Origin: Burkholderiales bacterium
GTDB taxonomy: Bacteria > Pseudomonadota > Gammaproteobacteria > Burkholderiales > Burkholderiaceae
Direction of reading: 5' to 3'
Length of the DNA: 38,751 nt
Assembly (NCBI GenBank): GCA_947371645.1
Contig: CANBQJ010000008.1
Coordinates: 1 to 38,751, forward strand
Position numbers and translations under genes: made by a program. Numbering within the stretch: position 1 is the first letter of the stretch; the number at the start of each line of letters is the position of its first letter. Under the pieces are notes generated by a model. That model was not told the origin of the DNA, ran no database searches, and worked only from the letters and a program-made list of their open reading frames with translations. Positions 9,242 through 16,728 of this stretch are shown here, piece by piece.

Positions 9242-10174
9242 TCAATTCAGGCTGCCGCGGAAGTAGTCAATCGTCTTCACCAGGCCTTCTTTCAAGGCGA
9301 CTTGGGGCGTCCAGTCCAACCTGGACTGAGCCAGGCTGATGTCTGGTTTGCGCTGACGCGGGTCGTCGCTCGGCAGGGGGCGGAACACCAGGCGCGAGTC
9401 GCTTTTCGTCAAAGTGAGAACCGACTGCGCAAGTTCCAACATGGTGAATTCAACGGGGTTCCCGATGTTGACCGGGCCCGTGAACCCTGTTTCCGTGTCC
9501 ATCAGCCGCAACATGCCTTCAATCAGGTCGTCGACGTAGCAGAAACTACGGGTCTGAAGCCCATCGCCATAAATCGTGATGTCTTCGCCCCGGAGCGCCT
9601 GCACGATGAAATTGCTGACGACGCGGCCGTCATTGGGGTGCATGCGCGGCCCATAGGTGTTGAAAATGCGCATGACCTTGATGTCCAGCTGGTGCTGGCG
9701 GAAGTAATCAAAGAACAAGGTCTCAGCACAGCGCTTGCCTTCGTCGTAACAACTGCGCAGGCCAATGGGGTTGACGCGTCCCCAATAGGCTTCGTCTTGC
9801 GGGTGCACGTCCGGGTCGCCATACACCTCGCTGGTGGACGCCTGAAGGATGCGTGCCTTGACCCGCTTGGCCAGGCCCAGCATGTTGATCGCCCCGTGCA
9901 CGCTGGTCTTGGTCGTCTGAACCGGATCCAGCTGGTAATGGATGGGGCTGGCCGGACAAGCCAGGTTGAAGATGCGGTCGACTTCGATGTACAGCGGGAA
10001 GGTCACGTCGTGGCGAATCGCCTCGAACCGGGGGTGCGACAGCAGGTGCGCGATGTTCTTGCGGCTGCCGGTGAAATAGTTGTCGACGCAAACAACTTCG
10101 TGCCCCGCGTCGATCAGCCGGTCACACAAATGAGACCCCAGAAAGCCCGCTCCGCCCGTTACCAATGTCCTCAA
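9242..10174 (-). CDS. UDP-glucuronate decarboxylase (UDP-xylose synthase)
   Basis: This short-chain dehydrogenase converts UDP-glucuronate to UDP-xylose with NAD in the cytosol. The 310-residue protein opens with [17 protein letters not shown] (nucleotide-binding GxxGxxG). It has the family signature [20 protein letters not shown], the catalytic STSEVYG, and a YxxxK motif in [32 protein letters not shown] also closely fits the UXS family. The start is TTG, with GGGAGCGG a few bases upstream; no ATG is available at the right place. The gene supplies a sugar for the surrounding glycan locus. It lies inside the RiPP cluster on the opposite strand, separating the nucleotidyltransferase-B1-C unit from the precursor. 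Confidence 0.93.
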   Translation of the reverse strand: MRTLVTGGAGFLGSHLCDRLIDAGHEVVCVDNYFTGSRKNIAHLLSHPRFEAIRHDVTFPLYIEVDRIFNLACPASPIHYQLDPVQTTKTSVHGAINMLGLAKRVKARILQASTSEVYGDPDVHPQDEAYWGRVNPIGLRSCYDEGKRCAETLFFDYFRQHQLDIKVMRIFNTYGPRMHPNDGRVVSNFIVQALRGEDITIYGDGLQTRSFCYVDDLIEGMLRLMDTETGFTGPVNIGNPVEFTMLELAQSVLTLTKSDSRLVFRPLPSDDPRQRKPDISLAQSRLDWTPQVALKEGLVKTIDYFRGSLN

Positions 10175-10331
10175 GTTCCGCTCCCGAATGTCAAGGCTGT
10201 GTCTTCAGGAGAGGCTACCACAGTGGTTCAGGCACACCTGAGCCACAGCCTGGCGCCACAGGACGGTTGATTGACAGGAGATGCGCCCACGTTCGTATCC
10301 AAAATAACACACTCATTCAGGTGGAGCTCGG

Positions 10332-10337
10332 TATACT
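10332..10337 (+). promoter_or_regulatory. Candidate -10 element for the precursor gene
   Basis: TATACT lies 38 bases before the precursor ATG in the 195-base divergent gap to the UDP-xylose synthase gene. A start of transcription near 10344 would leave a leader of about 26 bases. The corresponding -35 region (ACACTC) is poor, which could mean an activator is needed. An isolated TTGACA occurs at 10271-10276 but its spacing to any -10 is unsuitable. This is a weak, sequence-only prediction. Confidence 0.4.
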
Positions 10338-10369
10338 CATTTCCACGTAAATTTTTTTAGGGCCGAGTC

Positions 10370-10510
10370 ATGGACAACCTCAAGCAAGTCGCTGTTGAAG
10401 TTCAACCCACTCAAGCTTGGGAAACGCCCGAGCTGAAGGTTGGCGCTGTTACCGAAGAAACGCTCCTGGGTGCTGGCGGGCTCACCGACGGTGGTGGCTC
10501 GCCGTCCTGA
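10370..10510 (+). CDS. Lasso-type RiPP precursor peptide (A), 46 residues
   Basis: This short gene was read directly from the sequence. It starts at an ATG with AGGG at 10359-10362, seven bases upstream, and ends at TGA 10508-10510. The peptide has a leader with W17-x2-P20-x-L22-x2-G25-x5-T31. This closely matches the YxxPxLxxxGxxxxxT signature bound by lasso B1 proteins, one residue shorter between L and G. If Thr31 is at position -2, the core is LGAGGLTDGGGSPS, with Asp at position 8 as macrolactam acceptor. If cleavage is one residue later, Gly34 is first and Asp40 is at position 7. The last residue is Ser, the known target of kinases in paeninodin-type clusters. A terminator follows at once. 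The product has not been demonstrated. Confidence 0.85.
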   Translation: MDNLKQVAVEVQPTQAWETPELKVGAVTEETLLGAGGLTDGGGSPS

Positions 10511-10530
10511 GCTGTTTTGCGCTCCATCAG

Positions 10531-10555
10531 AAGCCGGCTTTTGCCGGCTTTTTCC
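10531..10555 (+). terminator. Rho-independent terminator after the precursor gene
   Basis: An 8-base-pair perfect stem has arms AAGCCGGC at 10531-10538 and GCCGGCTT at 10543-10550, with a TTTT loop and three further T residues. It starts 20 bases after the precursor stop. Placed between the precursor and the enzymes, it probably lets only part of transcription continue. That would give a precursor made in excess of the enzymes, a common RiPP arrangement. Confidence 0.85.
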
Positions 10556-10627
10556 TTGCTGGGTGCCTGCCGGTTTGTACCGACTGGCCATCTGCATGCG
10601 GCCCACTGACCTGCCTGGAACCCTGGT

Positions 10628-11557
10628 TTGCTTGAACTCACGGAACAACTGCACCGTCAGCACGCGTTTGGCATGGCCTTCCTGACCCAGGGCCGCGCCC
10701 TGGAAGAGCTGTTGACCCAGCCCTCGGACAGCCCGGAGGCCTCGTCAAGCCCACAGGTCCGCATCGCCTGGGGCCCCACGCCAGAACAATTGCCCGCACC
10801 GATCGTCAGCCGTGGGCTTTTTGCTGCCAGCAAAGACGCCATCCTGTTTTCTGTTCCGCAGGTGGCCCGCTACCTGGTCACGCGACAGGACATCACGGTC
10901 ACCCCATGCGACGGGGCCTCGGACGAAGAGGTCCGGCTGTTCTTGTGCGGGTCTGCGCTGGGCGCGGCCTTGCACCTTCACGGCATCCTGGCCTTGCACG
11001 GTTCGGCCGTGCGCCTGCCCAAGGGTGGCGCCGCCGTGTTCACCGGGGTCTCCACTGCCGGCAAGTCCACGCTGGCATCGGCCATGGTGCAAAGGGGCCA
11101 CCCTGCCCTGGCCGACGACATCGTGGCCGTGCATTTCGACGCGTCCGGTCGAGCCTGGGTGCATCCCGGACTGGCCCGCACCAAGCTCTGGCAGGACACG
11201 CTGAACATGCTGTCGATTGACAAGGGGGAACGCCAGCGTGTGCGCCCCGACCTCGACAAATACTCCATCCCCGTGGACACCTGGCCCCACCCTGAGCCGC
11301 TGACACACCTGTATGAGTTGCTGCCCACAGACTCGGGTGAGCTGAGCAAGGTTCAGGTCAAGGGACTGGAAAAACTCAAGGTTCTGGACCGCCAGACCTT
11401 CAGGCCGCAATTCGTGGAAGCTCTGGACATCAAGGGGCCGCACATGCAGCGCCTGGCCCAGGCTTGCGCGCAGGTCGCCGTGTTCCAGGTCACTCGCCCA
11501 CGAGGGAAGCCAACATTGGAGCCCTTGATGGACATGCTGAGTGCCGACTGGGGTTGA
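10628..11557 (+). CDS. HprK-like peptide kinase of the lasso-type cluster
   Basis: The 309-residue protein resembles the catalytic domain of HPr kinase/phosphorylase. It has a P-loop FTGVSTAGKSTLA near residues 138-150 and an acidic segment LADDIVAVHFD shortly after. In paeninodin-type lasso clusters such kinases phosphorylate the C-terminal Ser of the precursor, and the precursor here ends in Ser. HprK-related proteins also occur in polysaccharide loci with PqqD and AsnB relatives, so function by context alone is not decisive. The frame opens with TTG at 10628; no good ribosome site is visible there, and the in-frame ATG at 10673 is an alternative. It begins after the terminator and ends three bases before the sulfotransferase. 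Confidence 0.85.
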   Translation: MLELTEQLHRQHAFGMAFLTQGRALEELLTQPSDSPEASSSPQVRIAWGPTPEQLPAPIVSRGLFAASKDAILFSVPQVARYLVTRQDITVTPCDGASDEEVRLFLCGSALGAALHLHGILALHGSAVRLPKGGAAVFTGVSTAGKSTLASAMVQRGHPALADDIVAVHFDASGRAWVHPGLARTKLWQDTLNMLSIDKGERQRVRPDLDKYSIPVDTWPHPEPLTHLYELLPTDSGELSKVQVKGLEKLKVLDRQTFRPQFVEALDIKGPHMQRLAQACAQVAVFQVTRPRGKPTLEPLMDMLSADWG

Positions 11558-11560
11558 GCC

Positions 11561-12400
11561 ATGACCGGCGGCATGGTGTGGCTGGCGTCTTACCCGAAGT
11601 GCGGCAACACCTGGTTGCGCAGTTTCCTGGACGCCTACTTCCATGCCGATGCGCAAGTCGATTTGAACGCGCTGGAAACCCCCACGGTGGCTTCGCGGGT
11701 GCGCCTGGATGCCGCTCTGGCGATCGACACCGCGGACTTGTATCCGCCGGAAGTGAGAGACCTGCTGCCCACCGCCTTGAGGGTCTGGGCAGCGCTGCCA
11801 GGTGGCCCGCACTTCGTGAAGGTGCATGACGCCTATGGGCTCACCCGCCAGGGGCTGCCAGTGTTCCCTCCGGAGGTCACACGTGGGGTGGTGCACCTTG
11901 TTCGCGACCCTCGTGATGTGGTGCTGTCTCTGCGGCACCACCGGGGCGCGACGGTGGACGACACGATCCAGCGGCTCAACAACGCCAACGAATGGGTCGC
12001 CTTGGGACGAGATGGGCCGGACGCTCAGGTGCCGCAGTGGCTGTCCAGCTGGAGTGCGCACGCGCAAAGCTGGCTGGGTGCGCCCCTGCCACGCCTCACG
12101 CTGCGCTACGAAGACATGCTCACCGCCCCGCACGACTGCTTTCGCCAGATCCTGCAGTTCTGCCAGGTGCCGCTGGACGAGGCAAAGTTGAACAGGGCAG
12201 TCGACGCGACATCTTTCGCTCGCTTGCAGGCCAAGGAGGCCGAGGCCGGTTTCCGTGAGCGGCCTGCCAAGGCTTCGGCGCCCTTTTTCCGTACGGGTCG
12301 GGCGGGTGGCTGGCGCGACGTGCTCACACCCCAGCAGGTGGCGGCCATCGTCGACGCCCATGGCGACATGATGAGGCGACTGGGCTATGAAGTGGACTGA
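11561..12400 (+). CDS. PAPS-dependent sulfotransferase, probable RiPP tailoring enzyme
   Basis: Sulfotransferases move a sulfuryl group from PAPS to a hydroxyl or amine. The 279-residue protein has the 5'-phosphosulfate loop YPKCGNTWLRSFLD at about residues 11-24, and the 3'-phosphate motif LVRDPRDVVLSLRHH near 114-128. RYEDML near 184 is also typical of the family. The gene sits between the kinase and B2 genes, overlaps B2 by 14 bases, and so is translationally tied to the RiPP operon. Candidate acceptors are Thr39, Ser44 and Ser46 of the precursor, or a sugar added by another enzyme. A role in sulfating the polysaccharide cannot be excluded. The APS kinase at 14568-15227 could supply its donor. 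Confidence 0.88.
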   Translation: MTGGMVWLASYPKCGNTWLRSFLDAYFHADAQVDLNALETPTVASRVRLDAALAIDTADLYPPEVRDLLPTALRVWAALPGGPHFVKVHDAYGLTRQGLPVFPPEVTRGVVHLVRDPRDVVLSLRHHRGATVDDTIQRLNNANEWVALGRDGPDAQVPQWLSSWSAHAQSWLGAPLPRLTLRYEDMLTAPHDCFRQILQFCQVPLDEAKLNRAVDATSFARLQAKEAEAGFRERPAKASAPFFRTGRAGGWRDVLTPQQVAAIVDAHGDMMRRLGYEVD

Positions 12401-12836
12401 ACAGGTTCGCCACGGCCTCGCCCTGCCCTGGGCCAGCAAATGGCTGATGGTGGAGACCTTGCTCGCCCTGGTCTGGTTCACCGTGCATGTGCGCTGGTTG
12501 CCGTTTCAGCGCCTGGCCAGACATTGGGGCACGCCAGGTCAGGTGGCCAACATGGAGCTCGATGAGCGCCAGAAGCGTGTCGCGCGCGAAGTGGCCTGGT
12601 TGATTGAGGCTGTGGGGCGTCGCCTGCCCTTCGAGACCACCTGCCTGATGCGCACGGCTGCTGCGCAATGCCTCCTGGCCAGACGTGGCGTGGCAACGAC
12701 CGTGTACCTTGGCGTGGCGCCCAGCCTGTCGGATGGGCGCCAGGTCAACGCCCATGCGTGGCTGCGCTGCGGTGACCGCATCGTCACGGGCCAGTCCGAA
12801 GCCAGCAAGTTTCGCCCCATCGCCTGGTTCAGCTGA
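12387..12836 (+). CDS. Transglutaminase-like leader peptidase (lasso B2)
   Basis: The 149-residue product matches the lasso B2 family, cysteine proteases of the transglutaminase fold that remove the precursor leader with help from B1. The catalytic Cys is Cys86 in PFETTCLMRTAAAQCLLARRG. The His is His123 in NAHAWLRCGD. Asp130 is the likely third residue by position. The preceding helical region contains a hydrophobic stretch near residues 20-40, usual for the family. Length is normal for a B2 protein lacking the recognition domain, which is supplied separately at 7038-7319. The ATG lies inside the end of the sulfotransferase gene. The ABC transporter follows at once. Confidence 0.9.
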   Translation: MKWTEQVRHGLALPWASKWLMVETLLALVWFTVHVRWLPFQRLARHWGTPGQVANMELDERQKRVAREVAWLIEAVGRRLPFETTCLMRTAAAQCLLARRGVATTVYLGVAPSLSDGRQVNAHAWLRCGDRIVTGQSEASKFRPIAWFS

Positions 12837-12842
12837 GTGCCC

Positions 12843-14612
12843 ATGAGCGACATTGCTGCAGCCCCTTTGATGCGCCGGTATGTCAGCCGGCTGGTACGGT
12901 CAGCGGGCACCAGGCGCATGGCGACCGCGGTCATGCTGGTGTTGGTCGGCGCGTGCCTGGAGGGCGTCGGCTTGACCCTGCTGGTGCCCCTGGTCGAGCG
13001 GCTGGACCACCGACCAGGCCTGGCGACACCCAGCTGGCTGGCCTCATTGAACCTGCCCGACGGCCTACCGGTGATGCTGGCCGCCTTCGTGGCGCTGGTG
13101 GCGCTGCGGGCGGTGGTGGTGCGCAAGCGAGACCTGGGCCTGCTGGCACTGCGCCTGACCTTCGTGGACACGCTTCGGCTTGAGCTGCAGTCGGCGCTGG
13201 CGGCGACCGATTGGCGCACCCTGAGCCGCCTGGGCCACGCAGATGTGACGCAGGTGCTCGTGGCCGATCTGGGGCGGGTCAACCAGGGGACCATTTTCCT
13301 GTTGCAGTGGGTCGCCAGCCTGACCATGGGCATCGCTGGCATCGCGGTGGCCCTGCACATCTCACCCTTGCTGACGTGCATCACGCTGGGCCTGGCACTG
13401 TCCAGTGGCTTGCTGGTGAAGCGCCGGCTTCGCGCCGCTTTGGCCATGGGCAGTTCGCTGTCCGTGGCCAACCGCAACTTCTTGCGCGCGCTCTCCGACT
13501 TCCTCAATGGGCTCAAGATCATCAAGGCCAGCGCCACCGAGCCTGCCCACATGCGCAGGTTTGCCCAGGAAGCAGAAACGCTCAGGCGCCAGCAACTCGA
13601 CTTCACGACCAGCCAGGCCAATGCACGCGCCTGGTTCGAGGTGCTCGTGGCCGCGATCCTGTCGGGCCTGTTGTGGGTGGCGTATGCCTTCATCCAGCTG
13701 GATGTGGCACGCCTGTTGATCATCGTGGCGGTCTTCACCCGCCTGCTCCCCATGATCAGAGACTGGCACAGCCAGGTGCAACAGCTCATGTACATGCTGC
13801 CGGCCTATGACGCCTACGAGCAATGGCTGGCCCGATGCAGGTTGTCGGCCGAACCCCTGAGCAGCCCGGGTTTGCCCATGCCGCTTCACGAGGCCTTGAC
13901 CCTGGACGGCGTCAGCTACCGCCACGATGAGCACGGGCGAGGGCTTGAGCACGTGAGCATCCGCATTCCAGCCAGGCAGACGACGGCCGTGACCGGCCCA
14001 TCTGGTGCGGGCAAGACCACCCTGGCAGACCTGATCCTCGGCCTGCTGGTTGCACAGCAAGGGGTGATGCGGGTGGATGGCCAGCCCTTGATGCCGGGTC
14101 GGCTCAGGGACTGGCGCCAGTCCATGGCCTATGTGCCGCAGGATCCTTTCCTGTTTCCAGACTCGATCCGCAACAACCTCAGGCTGTTCAAGGCGGAGGC
14201 CAGCGACGACGCCATCTGGGCCGCCTTGGAGCAGGCCTCTGCCAGGAGCTTCGTTGAAGCACTGCCGCAAGGGCTGGACACGCAGGTGGGCGCGCAGGGC
14301 AGCAACATGTCAGGGGGCGAGCGCCAGCGGCTGGCCCTGGCGCGCGCACTGTTGGCGCGGCCTCAGTTGCTGGTGCTGGATGAAGCAACCAGCCACCTGG
14401 ACGTCGACAACGAACGGCGCATCCAGGCTGCCCTGGGGGCGCTGCATGGCCAGATGACCGTGGTCGTCATCGCTCACCGGCTGTCGACCGTGCGCCATGC
14501 GGACCAGATCATCGTCATGGACAAGGGGCAGGTCGTGCAGTCAGGCCCGTGGGACACGCTGGCGCACTCACCAGGGCCCTTTCAGCGCATGCTGAGCAGC
14601 GCCGCCGCGTGA
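12843..14612 (+). CDS. ABC transporter, fused permease and ATPase (lasso exporter D)
   Basis: The 589-residue protein has an N-terminal six-helix permease region (about 25-310) and a C-terminal ATPase. The ATPase has Walker [17 protein letters not shown] near residue 385, Q-loop YVPQDPFLF, signature [16 protein letters not shown] and Walker [13 protein letters not shown]. It therefore acts as a homodimeric exporter in the inner membrane. In lasso clusters such proteins export the mature peptide and give self-immunity; no separate immunity gene was seen. The ATG at 12843 is preferred over an in-frame GTG directly after the B2 stop (12837). The last 45 bases overlap the 3' end of cysC on the opposite strand. 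Transport of a glycan intermediate is a less likely alternative. Confidence 0.88.
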   Translation: MSDIAAAPLMRRYVSRLVRSAGTRRMATAVMLVLVGACLEGVGLTLLVPLVERLDHRPGLATPSWLASLNLPDGLPVMLAAFVALVALRAVVVRKRDLGLLALRLTFVDTLRLELQSALAATDWRTLSRLGHADVTQVLVADLGRVNQGTIFLLQWVASLTMGIAGIAVALHISPLLTCITLGLALSSGLLVKRRLRAALAMGSSLSVANRNFLRALSDFLNGLKIIKASATEPAHMRRFAQEAETLRRQQLDFTTSQANARAWFEVLVAAILSGLLWVAYAFIQLDVARLLIIVAVFTRLLPMIRDWHSQVQQLMYMLPAYDAYEQWLARCRLSAEPLSSPGLPMPLHEALTLDGVSYRHDEHGRGLEHVSIRIPARQTTAVTGPSGAGKTTLADLILGLLVAQQGVMRVDGQPLMPGRLRDWRQSMAYVPQDPFLFPDSIRNNLRLFKAEASDDAIWAALEQASARSFVEALPQGLDTQVGAQGSNMSGGERQRLALARALLARPQLLVLDEATSHLDVDNERRIQAALGALHGQMTVVVIAHRLSTVRHADQIIVMDKGQVVQSGPWDTLAHSPGPFQRMLSSAAA

Positions 14613-15227
14613 ACGCCTGGAGAGGTCGATGCCGTGCCTGGCCAGCTCACCCTGGAGCAGGTTCAGGCAGGCCGGCACATCGAGCTTGCCGGTGTCCAGC
14701 ACCAACTCTGGCTGCAGCGGCGGTTCATACGGTGAATCAATGCCCGTGAAGGCGGGGATCTCGCCCCGGCGGGCACGCCGGTAAAGGCCTTTGGGGTCGC
14801 GCGCCTCGCACACGGCCAGGCTGGCGTCGACGTGCACTTCCACGAAGGCGCCCTGACCCAGGAGCCCGCGGACAGCGTCACGGTCCTGCCTGAACGGCGA
14901 GATGAACGCCGCCACAACGATCAGGCCCGCATCCACCATCAACTTGCAGACTTCGCCCACCCGCCGGATGTTCTCGGCACGGTCAGCGTCACCGAAGCCG
15001 AGGTCTTTGTTGAGGCCCTGCCGCAGGTTGTCACCATCGATCAGGTAAGCGTGATGCCCTGACTGGTGCAGCGCCACGTCCAAGGCGTTCGCCAGCGTTG
15101 ACTTGCCGGAGCCGCTCAAGCCAGTGAGCCAGATCACCAGGGGCGCATGCCCCATGAGCGCTGAACGTTGCGCTTTGCCGATGGCCCCGTTCAAGGGCGT
15201 CAACGATCGAGGTGTGGCGGGATTCAT
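14568..15227 (-). CDS. cysC: Adenylyl-sulfate (APS) kinase CysC
   Basis: APS kinase phosphorylates adenylyl sulfate to PAPS, the universal sulfuryl donor. The 219-residue protein has a P-loop [18 protein letters not shown] near residue 35, the substrate-binding [18 protein letters not shown], and [28 protein letters not shown] and the [27 protein letters not shown] segment complete the family signature. It reads toward the RiPP operon, overlapping the exporter by 45 bases, and is divergent from the next glycosyltransferase. It probably serves the sulfotransferase at 11561-12400, since no sulfate-assimilation genes (cysD, cysN, cysH) are nearby. The ATG at 15227 has no good ribosome site; a strong AGGAGG with an ATG at 15288 lies upstream but in another frame. 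Confidence 0.93.
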   Translation of the reverse strand: MNPATPRSLTPLNGAIGKAQRSALMGHAPLVIWLTGLSGSGKSTLANALDVALHQSGHHAYLIDGDNLRQGLNKDLGFGDADRAENIRRVGEVCKLMVDAGLIVVAAFISPFRQDRDAVRGLLGQGAFVEVHVDASLAVCEARDPKGLYRRARRGEIPAFTGIDSPYEPPLQPELVLDTGKLDVPACLNLLQGELARHGIDLSRRSRGGAAQHALKGPW

Positions 15228-15546
15228 GGGTTTGAAGCAAAGGATCGGGCGCGAATGCCTCCTGGATTTTTACCAGCATTTGCGACATCGTGTCGCGCCT
15301 CCTGTTGGTCACCGTGCCGCCGAACGAGACGCAGAACCAACGGCCGCTGCTGCATGAGCAGGGCAGCCCATGACGCGCTGGTATGCTGACATGCCCTGAT
15401 CCCAAGACATCGGTTTTGGTGTTGAGCGGCACACCTTGAAGTTGATGTGTGCTGACCAAACCAATGGCCGTCGGCGACTCAGGTGCCCACCCACAATCAT
15501 CGAATGGCGGCCAGACCTGGTCGCGCATGGGCCAGCAGGAGCCAGC
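15228..15546. other. Divergent intergenic region, cysC to glycosyltransferase
   Basis: This 319-base gap lies between divergent genes and should hold promoters for both. On the minus strand AGGAGG at 15303-15298 precedes an ATG at 15288-15286 by nine bases. That frame is +1 relative to cysC, and it continues through the cysC start as about 85 codons without similarity to anything I know. A second AGGAGG on the minus strand at 15263-15258 is 30 bases from the cysC ATG, too far to serve it. I see no convincing sigma-70 promoter or terminator. Confidence 0.5.
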
Positions 15547-16719
15547 GTGCACGTTGTCGTTTTCTTCATCAACATCGGCTTTTATCACGCAGCCCGCCTG
15601 CGCAGCGCGGCCCAGGCCTGTGAGAAAAAAGGCTGGCGCCTCACGGCCGTTCAACTGACAGATGACACGCTGGAGCACCCGTGGGGCCGTGCCAGCGAGG
15701 GCCTGGGCTTCCCCCTGCTGACGCTGTTGAACAAGCAAAGCGCCCAAAAGATGGCAGACGGCCTGCCCGTGATCGACCAGCAGGTGCTGGATGAACGCCT
15801 GAACGAGTTGAAGCCTGACATCCTCTTTCTGCCGGGTTGGTCATTTGACCTGAGTCAGAAAGCGTTGAAGTGGAACGCCAGCCGGTCTGTGCCGGCGGTG
15901 GTGATGTCCGAGAGCAAACGCGACGACGACACCCGCAGTTGGTGGAAAGAGCAGCTCAAATACTGGCTGTACATCCGCAAGTTCAAAGGCGCGCTGGTGG
16001 GCGGCGATGCCCATGCCAACTACGCTGTGGAGCTGGGCCTTCCCCGTGAACGCATCTTCAAGGGCTACGACGCGGTGGACAACGCCCACTTTGCCAAAGA
16101 GGCGGCCTATGCGCGCGAACATGAAGCGGAGGTGAGGACGGCGTTTCCCAAGATGCCTGCGCGGCCTTTCTTCATGGCGGCCTTTCGCCTGATGGCCCGC
16201 AAGAATGCGCTGGCCCTGCTGGAGGCCTATGTGCAGTACCGCCAGCAATGCCCGCAAGACCCTTGGGACCTGGTGATCTGCGGCAATGGCGAGCAGCGCG
16301 ACGCTTTGGTAGAGGTGATCCAGTCCCGGGGACTGACCGACCACGTCCACCTGGTGGGCTTCCTGACCTACCACGAGGTGGGCAAGTGGTATGGCCTGGC
16401 CAAGGCCTTCATCCACCCCGCCTTGAAAGAACAATGGGGCTTGGTGGTCAACGAGGCCTGCGCGGCGGGCCTGCCGGTGCTGTGCTCGCGCACGGTGGGT
16501 GCCGCTGCCGAGCTGGTCCAGGATGGCCGCAACGGCTACCTGTTCGACCCCGCCGACGTGGCCGACATCGCCGCCAGCCTGCGCAAGGTGCACGAGGCCG
16601 GCGAGGCCGGTCGTGCGCGCATGGGACAAGAGAGCCGTCGTCTGGTGGCCACCTGCGCACCTGAGGTGTTCGGTGACAGCGTGGTCGCGCTGACGCAGGC
16701 TGTGCTGACGCCGCATTGA
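15547..16719 (+). CDS. GT-B fold glycosyltransferase, family 4 type
   Basis: The 390-residue protein fits retaining glycosyltransferases of the GT4 kind. An N-terminal Rossmann half begins VHVVVFFINIGFYHAARL. A C-terminal half has the nucleotide-sugar site, with KNALALLEAYVQY, LVICGNGEQRD and the E-x7-E region HPALKEQWGLVVNEACAAGLPVL near residues 295-320. It would add a sugar to the lipid-linked repeat unit at the cytosolic face. An open frame extends upstream to 15436, but the GTG at 15547 is preferred. It has AGGAG at 15537-15541 and starts exactly at the conserved first beta strand. The donor and acceptor cannot be determined. The next glycosyltransferase follows after nine bases. Confidence 0.87.
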   Translation: MHVVVFFINIGFYHAARLRSAAQACEKKGWRLTAVQLTDDTLEHPWGRASEGLGFPLLTLLNKQSAQKMADGLPVIDQQVLDERLNELKPDILFLPGWSFDLSQKALKWNASRSVPAVVMSESKRDDDTRSWWKEQLKYWLYIRKFKGALVGGDAHANYAVELGLPRERIFKGYDAVDNAHFAKEAAYAREHEAEVRTAFPKMPARPFFMAAFRLMARKNALALLEAYVQYRQQCPQDPWDLVICGNGEQRDALVEVIQSRGLTDHVHLVGFLTYHEVGKWYGLAKAFIHPALKEQWGLVVNEACAAGLPVLCSRTVGAAAELVQDGRNGYLFDPADVADIAASLRKVHEAGEAGRARMGQESRRLVATCAPEVFGDSVVALTQAVLTPH

Positions 16720-16728
16720 ACCTCGCCC

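Larger units (their letters stand above)
5792..14612 (+). other. Lasso-peptide-type RiPP biosynthetic gene cluster
   Basis: The order is nucleotidyltransferase, B1, C, [UDP-xylose synthase on the other strand], precursor A, terminator, kinase, sulfotransferase, B2, ABC exporter. All parts needed for a lasso peptide (A, B1, B2, C, D) are present once and appear intact, with three candidate tailoring enzymes. Close spacing and start/stop overlaps split it into two transcription units on the + strand. The first is probably shared with the polysaccharide-initiating transferase; the second starts at the precursor. The combination of kinase, nucleotidyltransferase and sulfotransferase together, embedded in a glycan locus, is unusual to my knowledge. 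Confidence 0.82.

Noticed and set aside
10271..10276. A perfect TTGACA upstream of the precursor as a -35 box
   Set aside because: The nearest -10-like sequence (TATCCA) is 19 bases away and poor; the better -10 (TATACT at 10332) is far too distant.
10745..12481. A 578-codon open frame on the minus strand opposite the kinase and sulfotransferase
   Set aside because: It lacks recognisable motifs and has composition typical of the antisense of GC-rich genes, while the + strand carries clear P-loop and PAPS motifs.
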